Assembly (NCBI GenBank): GCA_964451935.1
Contig: CAYVKE010000005.1
Location: 1 to 64,000 of the forward strand
DNA: 64,000 nt
Direction: 5' to 3'
Origin: CALFXN01 sp964451935
GTDB taxonomy: Bacteria; Synergistota; Synergistia; Synergistales; Aminobacteriaceae
The notes beneath the pieces are model-generated. The model was not told the DNA's origin. It was given only the letters and a program-made list of their open reading frames with translations, and did no database searches. Of this stretch, positions 17,363 to 25,750 are shown one piece after another. The position numbers were made by a program, and so were the translations under genes. Positions within the stretch are counted from its first letter, which is position 1. The number at the start of each line of letters is the position of its first letter.

Positions 17363-17764
17363 CTAATTACCGCCGATCACGTAGCGCAACATCGCGCCCT
17401 TCCGGGCGAGAAAACGGCTCACCGCGCCGTAGGACATCCTCGTCTCGGTGAGAACGGCCATTTCCCGCTCCGGGTCGACCGCATTCCCGTCAAGCCGGTA
17501 CGGCTCGTCCGGAACCCGCGTCTCCTTGGGAACGACTTCATTGACCGAAAGCGGGCCCGAAGGAATATGCGTGCGGCTAGTCACGACCATCGGCAGTTTT
17601 GACGGCCCGTTGACCACTTCCCGCAGCTCCTCCTCGAACGAAACCTTTCGCCGGGCATAGGCCGGGGTGTTGGCGTTCGCGATATTTTGCGAAGTGGAAT
17701 CGAGTCTGCGGGACAATCCCTGCATCCCCTTCGCGAGAACCGATACCGTCAGATCACCGTACAT
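17363..17764 (-). CDS. flgB: Flagellar basal-body rod protein FlgB
   Basis: 133-aa proximal rod subunit and first gene of the flagellar operon. The N-terminal helix has LSRRLDSTSQNIANANTPAYARR and the C-terminal part has DPEREMAVLTETRMSYGAVSRFLARK. ATG behind GAGGGGAGGG. It follows codY by 68 bp, the same junction as in Bacillus. Confidence 0.95.
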   Translation of the reverse strand: MYGDLTVSVLAKGMQGLSRRLDSTSQNIANANTPAYARRKVSFEEELREVVNGPSKLPMVVTSRTHIPSGPLSVNEVVPKETRVPDEPYRLDGNAVDPEREMAVLTETRMSYGAVSRFLARKGAMLRYVIGGN

Positions 17765-17795
17765 CGAACACCCTCCCCTCGCTGCTTCCTGATCT

Positions 17796-17823
17796 TTTTC
17801 GGCAGAATCGGCTTCCGCCTTGA
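17796..17823 (-). promoter_or_regulatory. Sigma-28-like promoter upstream of flgB
   Basis: On the minus strand TCAA (17823-17820), a 16-bp spacer and GCCGAAAA (17803-17796) resemble the sigma-28/FliA consensus TAAA-N15-GCCGATAA, with 7 of 8 matches in the -10. The start site would fall about 25 bp before the flgB ATG. Match by eye only. Confidence 0.35.
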
Positions 17824-17832
17824 GGCCGGACG

Positions 17833-18666
17833 TCAGTCTTTCTGGTTGATCCCGAGTTCTTCGACGAAAAGCGGACTCAGAACCTTGATGAACGTCCCTT
17901 TCATACCGAGGCTGCGGCTCTCGATGATGCCGGCGCTCTCCAGCTTCCGGAGCGCATTCACGATGACGCTGCGCGTCACGCCCACGCGATCGGCGACCTT
18001 GCTGGCGATGACGACGCCTTCGCTCCCGTTCAGTTCCGTGATGATGTGTTTCACGGACTCGACTTCGGAATATGAAAGGGCGCGCATGGCCATCTGCACG
18101 ACGAGCCGTTCGCGCGCGCGTTCTTCGATGGTGCGCGTCCGGTCGTGAAGGATTTCGATTCCGACGAGCGTGGCGAGATACTCGGCAAGCACGAGATCCT
18201 TGACGTAGAACGGCTTGAAGAACCGGGCGAGGAAGAGCGTTCCGAGCCGCTCCGCCGAACCGTAGATCGGGACGTAGAGCAAGTGTTTCTCCGGTTCCGT
18301 TTCGTCGGTCCGGTCGTCGAACAGGTAGGCGTCGCTGTCGCTCAGGATGGACTCCCTGTGCTGATTCGCCTTCTCCACGAAGGATTCGGGCATATACCCC
18401 TTGTCAAGAAACTGGGCGAGCTGTTCCGAATGGTATTCGCTCACCCAGGAATATCCGAGGATCTTGCCTTCTCTGTTGATCAGGTAGACGTTCGCCGTCG
18501 AGAACTCGCACAGAAGCTTCGCGAGCTTCGCATAGTCCGGCTTCGTCCCCTCGCGGCGACTCTGGAGCGCCCTTCCGACCAACCTCGTCTTTTCCAGAAG
18601 ATCCTTCATCGACGGGTCTTCCATGATCACCGTCGGTGTTTCCATCGATTCATTCGTCTTTTTCAT
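17833..18666 (-). CDS. codY: GTP-sensing global transcriptional regulator CodY
   Basis: 277-aa regulator that in Firmicutes represses starvation genes when GTP and branched-chain amino acids are high. It has an N-terminal GAF domain (about 10-165) and a C-terminal winged helix-turn-helix (about 205-265, VIASKVADRVGVTRSVIVNAL then LESAGIIESRSLG). ATG at 18666 behind AGGAGGG; an earlier ATG at 18711 lacks one. It lies between hslU and flgB as in Bacillus. No clear CodY box is seen upstream of any gene here. A neighbouring azlCD system and iorAB would be plausible targets, by analogy only. Confidence 0.93.
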   Translation of the reverse strand: MKKTNESMETPTVIMEDPSMKDLLEKTRLVGRALQSRREGTKPDYAKLAKLLCEFSTANVYLINREGKILGYSWVSEYHSEQLAQFLDKGYMPESFVEKANQHRESILSDSDAYLFDDRTDETEPEKHLLYVPIYGSAERLGTLFLARFFKPFYVKDLVLAEYLATLVGIEILHDRTRTIEERARERLVVQMAMRALSYSEVESVKHIITELNGSEGVVIASKVADRVGVTRSVIVNALRKLESAGIIESRSLGMKGTFIKVLSPLFVEELGINQKD

Positions 18667-18725
18667 ACGTATTCCCTCCTGATGCGCGCTGCGCGCGTTA
18701 TTGTCATTCATCTGTATGGCGGAAC

Positions 18726-20144
18726 CTACAGGAGGTACCGCCGGACATCACTGTCGCCAATGAGCGGTGTGAGACGATCGCGGACCATTTCCTCGCCGAT
18801 GGCGATTCTTTCGTCTTTCCGCTCCGGAGCCGTGAAGCTGATCTCGTCGAGGAGATACTCCACCATCGTGTGAAGACGCCTCGCTCCGATGTTTTCCATT
18901 TCGCCGTTCATGCGTTCCGCAAGATGCGCGATCTCTCGCACGGCGCTTTCGTCAAATTCGAGCGTCACGCCCTCGACCGAAAGAAGCGCCTGATATTGCC
19001 GGATGAGGCTGTTTTCGGGCTCCACGAGAATCCGGGCCAGATCGTCGCGCGTCAGGGGCTGAAGCTCGACGCGGATCGGGAATCTGCCCTGCAATTCCGG
19101 GACCAGATCCGACGGTTTCACCGAAGAGAACGCTCCCGCCGCGATGAACAGCATGTGGTCCGTGGTCACGGGACCGTACTTGGTCTGAACGGTCGTCCCC
19201 TCGACGATGGGCAGAAGGTCGCGCTGGACGCCTTCCCGGCTCACATCCGGCCCGGATCCGCCGCCTCCGCGCGCGACAACCTTGTCGATCTCGTCGAGGA
19301 AGACGATTCCCTCTTCCTGCGCGATTTCGAGCGCTTCCCGCGTCACGGCGTCCATGTCGATGAGTTTCTCGGCCTCTTCCGCCCGGATAATCCGACGCGC
19401 GTCGGCGACGGAGACCCGTCGTTTCTTCGTCTTTTTCGGAAGCAGGTTTCCGAGCATTTCGTTGATGTTGATCCCCATCGAGTCCATCCCGGCGCCGCCA
19501 AGCATGGGAATCGCCACACCGGAGGACTCCGATACTTCGACCTCCACTTCCCGGTCATCCAGCTTTCCCGCGCGAAGCAGGGAAAGAAGCTTCTGCCGGG
19601 TGCTTTCCCGCAGACGTTCGTCCTCTTCCGTCGGCTCCAGCTCGGCGGGTTCCTGTTTTCCGCCCGTGAAGGCCCGGAGAAATTCGGGGACGCGCGTCTT
19701 TTTCTCCGGACGCGGGAGGAGGATATCCACGATGCGCTGCTCCGCCCGTTCCGCCGCGGGATCCTGGACCTCCTCGATCCGGCGCTTCTTGACCATCGCG
19801 ACGGCGGCGTCCGTCAATTCCCGAACGATGGATTCGACGTCGCGCCCGACGTACCCGACTTCAGTGAACTTCGTCGCCTCGACCTTCACAAAGGGCGCGT
19901 TCACGAGATCGGCAAGCCGCCGGGCTATTTCCGTCTTTCCGACGCCCGTCGGGCCTACCATCAGAATGTTTTTCGGCATGATCTCCCGCGCGATCTCGGC
20001 GGGAAGGGCGCGACGGCGCATTCTGTTCCTGAGAGCGATCGCGACGGCGCGCTTCGCGCCGCCCTGACCTATGACATACCGGTCGAGGTACGCCATGATC
20101 TCCCGCGGCGTCAGCCCGTAGGCTCCCTGTTCGAGCGGCGTCAT
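18726..20144 (-). CDS. hslU: ATP-dependent protease ATPase subunit HslU
   Basis: 472-aa AAA+ unfoldase that feeds HslV. Walker A GPTGVGKT (about 65-72), the I-domain (about 110-250) with a Glu/Lys-rich stretch, Walker B IVFLDEIDK, and the sensor/C-terminal region ending SDVRRYLL, whose tail docks in HslV. ATGA overlap with the hslV stop. Confidence 0.96.
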   Translation of the reverse strand: MTPLEQGAYGLTPREIMAYLDRYVIGQGGAKRAVAIALRNRMRRRALPAEIAREIMPKNILMVGPTGVGKTEIARRLADLVNAPFVKVEATKFTEVGYVGRDVESIVRELTDAAVAMVKKRRIEEVQDPAAERAEQRIVDILLPRPEKKTRVPEFLRAFTGGKQEPAELEPTEEDERLRESTRQKLLSLLRAGKLDDREVEVEVSESSGVAIPMLGGAGMDSMGININEMLGNLLPKKTKKRRVSVADARRIIRAEEAEKLIDMDAVTREALEIAQEEGIVFLDEIDKVVARGGGGSGPDVSREGVQRDLLPIVEGTTVQTKYGPVTTDHMLFIAAGAFSSVKPSDLVPELQGRFPIRVELQPLTRDDLARILVEPENSLIRQYQALLSVEGVTLEFDESAVREIAHLAERMNGEMENIGARRLHTMVEYLLDEISFTAPERKDERIAIGEEMVRDRLTPLIGDSDVRRYLL

Positions 20145-20683
20145 TCCCCGATCGCCTCCACGGAAATGACATTGTCCGTATAGATGCAGATCTCCGATGC
20201 GATCTCGATCGCCCTGCGGGCGATGCGCGACGGGGCCCAGTCGGAGGCTTCGAGCAGCGCGCGGGCGGCGGCAAGCGCGAATCCGGACCCCGAACCGATC
20301 GACGCGGTATTGTTCTCCGGTTCAAGAACGTCGCCCGCGCCGGAGAGCAGCAGCGTGCTGCGCGCATCCGCCACCAGCAGCATCGCCTCCAGACGCCGGA
20401 GAGCCCTGTCGGTCCGCCATTCCTTGACCATGGCCACGGCGGACCGAGTCAGATCTCCGCTATTTTCCTCCAGCCGGTTCTCGAACCGCTCCAGAAGCGT
20501 CATGGCGTCCGCCGTGCTGCCGGCGAACCCCGCGAGGNNNNNNNNNNCGGACCCCTTGTTCAACCGACGCACTTTCTTCGCGCCGGCCTTGATGATCTGT
20601 GTCCCGAACGTGACCTGTCCGTCTCCGGCCATGGCCACGGCGTCTCCGCGCCGGACACAGACGATTGTCGTTCCCTCGAACAT
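20141..20683 (-). CDS. hslV: ATP-dependent protease peptidase subunit HslV (contains assembly gap)
   Basis: Proteasome-like threonine peptidase. The propeptide MFEG is removed to expose Thr5 in TTIVCVRRG, and the GDGQVTFG, GFAGSTADA and GSGSGFALAAA motifs are intact. The start is ATG at 20683, two bases after the xerC stop. Ten Ns at 20538-20547 fall between KKVRRLNKGS and LAGFAG. Homologues have about five residues between RL and (I/L)AGFAG, whereas the N run makes eight, so the true gap is probably shorter. With the flanking bases TCCG and CCTC, a single missing T would give Ser-Val-Leu. Confidence 0.93.
   Translation of the reverse strand: MFEGTTIVCVRRGDAVAMAGDGQVTFGTQIIKAGAKKVRRLNKGSXXXXLAGFAGSTADAMTLLERFENRLEENSGDLTRSAVAMVKEWRTDRALRRLEAMLLVADARSTLLLSGAGDVLEPENNTASIGSGSGFALAAARALLEASDWAPSRIARRAIEIASEICIYTDNVISVEAIGE
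20538..20547. other. Assembly gap (10 N)
   Basis: Run of ten undetermined bases inside hslV. The reading frame happens to be preserved across it. Ten is a common placeholder size, so the length should not be trusted (see hslV). Confidence 0.99.
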
Positions 20684-20685
20684 TC

Positions 20686-21588
20686 CTATTCCCCTTCCTT
20701 CGCTCGGGGGTGAGCCCTGATGTAGCTCTCCCTCAGGCGATCGGCGGTCACCGTCACGTAGCGTTGCGTCGTGACGATGGACTCGTGCCCCAAAAGTTCC
20801 TGCAACACCCGGATGGACGCTCCCCCTTCGAGCATGTGCGTCGCATAGCTGTGACGCAGCACGTGGGGAGTGACCCCGGGAACGCCGGCCTTCAACGCCG
20901 CCCTGTCGACGATCCGCGCCACGGTTCTCACGGTCATCGGGCTCGTTCCCTTTCCGGGGAAGACCGGCAGGTCGCCGGAGATCTCCCGGGAGGCCCCGAT
21001 TTCGAGCTTCCATCGCTCAAGCGCGCCGACCGCATACCGGCCCATCGGCACCATGCGCTCCTTGTCTCCCTTGCCGAGGACGCGGAGCCATCGCTCGGGC
21101 AGATCCACCGCATCCCACGTAAGCCCGACCGCCTCGGCGATCCGCAGCCCGCATCCGTACAACAGTTCAAGGACCGCGGCGTCCCGCGCCGCATGCGCGT
21201 CGTCCGGGATCGATTCCACCAGGCGTTTCGCATCTTCCCGCGAGAGCGCCCTCGGCAGCCTGCCCGGAAGACGCGGGCCGCGAACGCTTTCGCTCGGATC
21301 GACCGCCAGCTCCTTCCTTTCGACGAGAAAGGAGCAGAAGCTCCGGATGGTCGACAATTTTCGGGCTGCGGACGTTTTCGCATATCCATACCCCACGAGA
21401 TCCCGCAGAAAACTCCGGATCATGCGCGAATCGACATCCTGCACCGATGATGCGCCGCGCGCCGTCACGTACTCCACGAACTGCGCGAGATCGATCGAAT
21501 AGTTCGCGACCGTATGCTCCGAAGCGTTCCGAGCAAAGCGTAACGTATCGAGAAAGCAATCCACTGAAGCCGACAACTGTTCTGGCAT
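20686..21588 (-). CDS. xerC: Tyrosine recombinase XerC
   Basis: 300-aa site-specific recombinase that resolves chromosome dimers at dif. It has an N-terminal SAM-like DNA-binding domain (about 5-90) and a catalytic domain with the Arg in LYGCGLRIAEAVGL, the HVLRHSYATHML box and the nucleophile Tyr in TTQRYVTV. All active-site residues are present. It precedes hslV as codV does in Bacillus. The -10 promoter element lies so close that a leaderless transcript is possible. Confidence 0.93.
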   Translation of the reverse strand: MPEQLSASVDCFLDTLRFARNASEHTVANYSIDLAQFVEYVTARGASSVQDVDSRMIRSFLRDLVGYGYAKTSAARKLSTIRSFCSFLVERKELAVDPSESVRGPRLPGRLPRALSREDAKRLVESIPDDAHAARDAAVLELLYGCGLRIAEAVGLTWDAVDLPERWLRVLGKGDKERMVPMGRYAVGALERWKLEIGASREISGDLPVFPGKGTSPMTVRTVARIVDRAALKAGVPGVTPHVLRHSYATHMLEGGASIRVLQELLGHESIVTTQRYVTVTADRLRESYIRAHPRAKEGE

Positions 21589-21594
21589 GGCGAT

Positions 21595-21624
21595 ATTTTA
21601 GCACCTTTTTCTACACTCTCGCAA
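21595..21624 (-). promoter_or_regulatory. Sigma-70-type promoter for xerC-hslVU-codY
   Basis: Minus-strand TTGCGA (21624-21619), an 18-bp spacer and TAAAAT (21600-21595). The predicted start falls at or next to the xerC ATG (21588). The 186-bp gap between trmFO and xerC contains no gene; it has oligo-T runs near 21750-21775 after trmFO but no convincing terminator stem. Confidence 0.5.
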
Positions 21625-21774
21625 CTTTTCAAAAGAATGGAATTTATCATTGGTGCAAAAACGCTCCTGCGCCGCGTCATCGCTGACGAGCTGCAGGCTG
21701 CGCGCTCTCTTCTGGAACGACGATTCGATCGGTGTTTCGGGAAAGAAAAAAACCGGAAGAAGAAAAAATCCCAG

Positions 21775-23097
21775 CTAACGCAGTATTCCGTACGCGCGGA
21801 TTTCCTCCAGAAACGATCGCAGGGACGCGAGCGCCCTCTCCGAAGCCGCCCGGCACTTCTCAGGCCGCGAAAGGCGTTTGCCCTCCACCGGAGGGAGAAT
21901 GCCCAGGTTCGCATTCATCGGCTGAAACCGGGACGGTTCGGCGTTCATCAGGTAATGAAGCAGGGAGCCGATCACGCTTTCCCGCGGCCAAACAGGCGGA
22001 CTCTCCGGGTTCCCGCGGAGGAGCGAACAGTTGACGGCGGCCACGATTCCCATGGCGGCGCTTTCGAGGTACCCCTCCACTCCGGTTATCTGTCCCGCCA
22101 GGAAAAGCGCGTCCCGTCCGCAGATCCGGAGGTGCGGATCGAGCACCCTCGGCGCGTTGACGTATGCGTTCCGGTGCATGACGCCATAGCGGGCGAACTC
22201 GGCCCGCTCAAGCCCAGGAATGAGCCGGAACACCCGGTCCTGTTCCCCCCAGCGAAGGCTCGTTTGAAAGCCGACGAGGTTGAACAGGGTCCCGTCGCGA
22301 TTATCCTGACGAAGCTGCACGACGGCGAACGGTTCCCTTCCCGTCCGCGGATCGGGCAGCCCGACCGGCCGGAGCGGCCCGAAACGCATCGTTTCGGGAC
22401 CTCTGGAGGCGATCACTTCGATCGGAAGACACCCTTCGAAGTACGCCGGATCCTCGAAGGCATGGGGAACGACCCGCTCCGCATCCGCGAGAGCCGCATA
22501 AAAGGTCCGGTATTGTTCCTCGGTCATCGGGCAGTTGAGATAGTCCGCCTGCTGTCCGTACCGTCCCGCCCGGTAGACGACCGACTGATCGACGCTGTCG
22601 AGCGTGACCACGGGCGCCACTGCGTCGAAGAAGTACAGGCAGTCTCCCCCGGCCGCTTCCGCCAGGGCCGCCGTCATCGCCTCCGAGGACAGCGGCCCCG
22701 TCGCGATGATGCAGGGTTCTTCGGGAAGCGCGCAGACTTCCTCCCGATGGACGGCGATCGACGGATGGGACTCAATGGCCGTCGTCACGAGCGATGCAAG
22801 AAGGTCCCGGTCCACGGCGAGCGCCTTTCCGGCCGGGAGCGACGCCTTTTCCGCACAGCCGAGAATGAGGCTTCCGAGCAGCCTGAGTTCCTCTTTCAGG
22901 ATCCCGGCCGGGCTCGTCGGCTCCAGAGCCCCGAGCGAATTGCTGCATACCAGCTCCGCGAGACGGTCCGTCCGGTGCGCGGGACTCGTCCGCACGGGGC
23001 GCATCTCGAACAGGTCGACGGACCAGCCGTCGTTCGCGAGCCGCCACGCGGCTTCGCACCCCGCAAGGCCGCCGCCGACAACCGTGACTCTAGGCAT
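21775..23097 (-). CDS. trmFO: tRNA m5U54 methyltransferase TrmFO
   Basis: 440-aa FAD- and folate-dependent enzyme that makes ribothymidine at tRNA position 54. The N-terminal dinucleotide motif VTVVGGGLAGCEAAWRLA starts at residue 4, and the ELVCSNSLGA and GVEGYLESAAMG motifs follow. ATG at 23097 overlaps the topA stop by 8 bp. Two upstream in-frame ATGs (23124, 23145) would add 9 or 16 residues not found in the family. Confidence 0.94.
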   Translation of the reverse strand: MPRVTVVGGGLAGCEAAWRLANDGWSVDLFEMRPVRTSPAHRTDRLAELVCSNSLGALEPTSPAGILKEELRLLGSLILGCAEKASLPAGKALAVDRDLLASLVTTAIESHPSIAVHREEVCALPEEPCIIATGPLSSEAMTAALAEAAGGDCLYFFDAVAPVVTLDSVDQSVVYRAGRYGQQADYLNCPMTEEQYRTFYAALADAERVVPHAFEDPAYFEGCLPIEVIASRGPETMRFGPLRPVGLPDPRTGREPFAVVQLRQDNRDGTLFNLVGFQTSLRWGEQDRVFRLIPGLERAEFARYGVMHRNAYVNAPRVLDPHLRICGRDALFLAGQITGVEGYLESAAMGIVAAVNCSLLRGNPESPPVWPRESVIGSLLHYLMNAEPSRFQPMNANLGILPPVEGKRLSRPEKCRAASERALASLRSFLEEIRAYGILR

Positions 23098-25393
23098 CTC
23101 CGACAGCCCCGTTCTCTTCGACATACCCGCAATCGACGCACGCATTTCCGTCCATGACGGCGCCGCACCGGGGACATTTCGGCTTCTCCGGGGCCGTCCA
23201 GGAGACGTAATCGCATTCAGGGTACCGGGAGCACCCGAAGAACGCCCGCCCCTTCCTGCTCTTTCGCCGGACGACTTCGCCCCCGTCGGACGCGCCGCAT
23301 TTCGGGCAGGCGATCCCCGTGGAGTGGACGATCGGCTCCGTATGACGACATTCGGGGTATCCGGTGCAGGCGATAAACTCTCCGAACCGCCCCCGTTTCT
23401 TCACGAGCGGCTTGCCGCACTCGGGACAGTCCCGTCCGATCGGCTCCGGCTCCGGCAGCGGGACGCGGGGCGCTTCCTTCGCGCTTTCCACCGTTTTCAC
23501 GAACGGATCCCAGAAGGCGCGGACAACATCGAGCCAGCGCGCCCTCGCGCCTTCCACTTCGTCAAGATTTTCTTCCATGCGCGACGTGAAGCCGGTGTCG
23601 ACGATCGGAGAGGAACTTCCTCCGTCGAAGTATTTCTTGAGGAAATCCGTGACGGTTATTCCGAGTTTCGTGGGCTGAAGGCGTTTTTCCTCGTTCTTTT
23701 CGACATACACGCGGTCGTAGAGCGTTTCCACGATGGATGCGTACGTCGAGGGACGCCCGACGCCCTCCTCCTCGAGGACCTTGATGAGCGAGGCTTCGGA
23801 ATAGCGTGCGGGGGGCTTCGTCCAGCGCTGCTCTTTCCCGACGTCGCACAGCGTCAGCTGTTCCCCGGCCTCCGCCGCTTTCAGCAGCTGCCCCTTGAGG
23901 TCCAGGGGCCATACGGCGCTCCATCCGTCGAAACGGAGGCTCTCACCGAGCTGCCGCAAACCGACCCGTCCGGCGTCGACATCGAGCGTCGCATTCTCGA
24001 CGACGGCAGGCGTCATCTGCGACGCGACGAAGCGTTTCCAGATGAGCGTATAGAGCCGAAGTTCCTCGGGAGCGACAACGCCTTCGAGGGACGCCGGTTC
24101 GATGGCGACGTCCGTCGGCCGGACCGCTTCGTGCGCATCCTGCGACAGCGCCTTCGATTCGAACAGGTTCGGCGTTTCGGGGACGTATTCCTTCCCGTAA
24201 TGCGCGCCGACGTAGCCGCGCACGGCGGCCACGGCTTCAGGAGCCGTTCTCAGGCTGTCGGTGCGCATGTATGTGATCAGTCCCGTCGGACCTCGTCCGG
24301 GAATCGCGACGCCCTCGAAGAGCGATTGCGCGATCCCCATGGTCCGCCTCGGGGAAAAGCCGAGCCTCCGGGAGGCCTCCTGTTGCAGCGTGCTCGTCTT
24401 GAAGGGGGGAAGCGGCTTGCGGACGCTCGCCCTCGTGACGTAGGAGCGGACGGTCAGCGCCGAGGCGCGGATTTCGTCCTCGATCATCGCGGCCGTCGCC
24501 GCGTCCGGAATGAGAAGCGGCTTTCCGTCCTTCCAGAGCGACTTTCCGTCCAAGCTATCGGCCCGAAGCGCATACCGGCGGTCTCCGGGGGCCTCCGCAT
24601 CGACGGAAACCATCCAGTATTCCGTCGGGATAAAGGCCAGGATCTCCTCCTCGCGCTCGCAGATGAGCGCCAGCGCGACGGACTGGACCCGTCCGGCGGA
24701 GAGTCCGTACCGGATCTTGCTCCACAGGAGCGGACTCAGCGTATAGCCGACGAGACGGTCGAGAATGCGCCGCGCCTGCTGCGCGTCGACCTTGTCCATG
24801 TCGATGCGTTCGGGAGTCTTCATGGCTTCCCGGACGGCGCCGGGGGTTATTTCATAGAACCGCACGCGGCATTGAGACGCGGGATCGATCCCGAGAATAT
24901 CGGCCAGGTGCCACGAGATCGCCTCCCCTTCGCGGTCGGGGTCGGAGGCGAGGATGACTTTCGAGCTTTTCTCGGCGATCGCCGCAAGTTCTTTTTTGAT
25001 CGCGGCTTTGCCCTTGACGAGAATGTACTCGGGGGCGAAGTCGTTCTCGATATCGATCGCCATTCGGCTTTTCGGAAGATCGCGGATGTGTCCGACGCTC
25101 GCGCGGACCGTATATCCCGGGCCGAGAATTTTCGTCAGCGTCTTCGATTTCGTGGGCGACTCCACGATGACCAGCACCGTTCCCGGGGTGGACTTTCCTC
25201 GCGTCGCCGCCGTTCCGGACTTCGTCTTCGCGGACGGCTTCTTCGCCGGCGTCGTCGCGGCATCCTTCACGGCGGTCTTCTTCGTCTTCGTCGCCGTTGT
25301 CGTCTTCTTCCGGACGGCCGGGCTCTTCTTCTTTTCGGCCGCCGCCGCTTCGTCTCCCGACTGTTTCGGGGACGACGTTTTCTTCGCCGCCAT
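23090..25393 (-). CDS. topA: DNA topoisomerase I TopA
   Basis: 767-aa type IA topoisomerase that relaxes negative supercoils. The Toprim domain begins at VLVIVESPTKSK with catalytic E78. The active-site Tyr lies in GLITYMRTDS, and three C-terminal Cys4 zinc modules follow (about 635-755). Unusual feature: the first ~70 residues are a Lys/Ala/Thr/Pro-rich, histone-H1-like tail absent from most TopA proteins. It lies between dprA and trmFO as in Bacillus. Confidence 0.96.
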   Translation of the reverse strand: MAAKKTSSPKQSGDEAAAAEKKKSPAVRKKTTTATKTKKTAVKDAATTPAKKPSAKTKSGTAATRGKSTPGTVLVIVESPTKSKTLTKILGPGYTVRASVGHIRDLPKSRMAIDIENDFAPEYILVKGKAAIKKELAAIAEKSSKVILASDPDREGEAISWHLADILGIDPASQCRVRFYEITPGAVREAMKTPERIDMDKVDAQQARRILDRLVGYTLSPLLWSKIRYGLSAGRVQSVALALICEREEEILAFIPTEYWMVSVDAEAPGDRRYALRADSLDGKSLWKDGKPLLIPDAATAAMIEDEIRASALTVRSYVTRASVRKPLPPFKTSTLQQEASRRLGFSPRRTMGIAQSLFEGVAIPGRGPTGLITYMRTDSLRTAPEAVAAVRGYVGAHYGKEYVPETPNLFESKALSQDAHEAVRPTDVAIEPASLEGVVAPEELRLYTLIWKRFVASQMTPAVVENATLDVDAGRVGLRQLGESLRFDGWSAVWPLDLKGQLLKAAEAGEQLTLCDVGKEQRWTKPPARYSEASLIKVLEEEGVGRPSTYASIVETLYDRVYVEKNEEKRLQPTKLGITVTDFLKKYFDGGSSSPIVDTGFTSRMEENLDEVEGARARWLDVVRAFWDPFVKTVESAKEAPRVPLPEPEPIGRDCPECGKPLVKKRGRFGEFIACTGYPECRHTEPIVHSTGIACPKCGASDGGEVVRRKSRKGRAFFGCSRYPECDYVSWTAPEKPKCPRCGAVMDGNACVDCGYVEENGAVGDA

Positions 25394-25396
25394 CCG

Positions 25397-25735
25397 CTAA
25401 CAGTACCAGCTTCCGCCGGCGCACATGTTGATCAGCTCCATGGGAGCGCCGTGGATATCGAAGGTCCGGTCTTCCAGAAGCGCTTCGACAAGCGCCGTGA
25501 ACATCAGGGAATCGATTTGCGCATTCTTCATCCGGCCGAGGTATATGGCCTCCTGGATCGCCTTCTCGAGGACATCCGCGGGGACATCTCCCATCGCCAT
25601 GTACCTGTAGGCGAGCCCCTGGGCGTCAATATCGAGATACTGTCGCTCCAATTTGTCAAGCATCCTCGCGCGAAAAGGGACGAGCGTATCGTCCATGGCC
25701 GCGTCGTCGTTCGGCCGGCATCCGTGTATGGGCAC
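25397..25735 (-). CDS. Uncharacterised 112-aa protein between dprA and topA
   Basis: Not recognised. The product is mostly helical by composition, acidic, without membrane segments. It contains LDKLERQYLDIDAQGLAYRYMAMGDV and ends with a Cys-containing tail, MCAGGSWYC. GTG at 25735 sits behind AAAGGAAG; an internal ATG at 25696 would remove 13 residues. The stop lies 3 bp before topA and the gene starts 15 bp after dprA, so it is co-transcribed. Base use matches its neighbours, which supports a real gene. In Bacillus nothing separates dprA from topA. Confidence 0.7.
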   Translation of the reverse strand: MPIHGCRPNDDAAMDDTLVPFRARMLDKLERQYLDIDAQGLAYRYMAMGDVPADVLEKAIQEAIYLGRMKNAQIDSLMFTALVEALLEDRTFDIHGAPMELINMCAGGSWYC

Positions 25736-25750
25736 TCTTCGATCTTCCTT

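Noticed and set aside
18667..18725. Possible CodY box upstream of codY
   Set aside because: No sequence close to the AATTTTCWGAAAATT consensus; only a short GCGCGC palindrome is present.
20141..21013. Extended hslV frame reaching into xerC
   Set aside because: HslV must expose Thr near its N-terminus; the ATG at 20683 gives the normal MFEG-TT start, and the extension is xerC in another frame.
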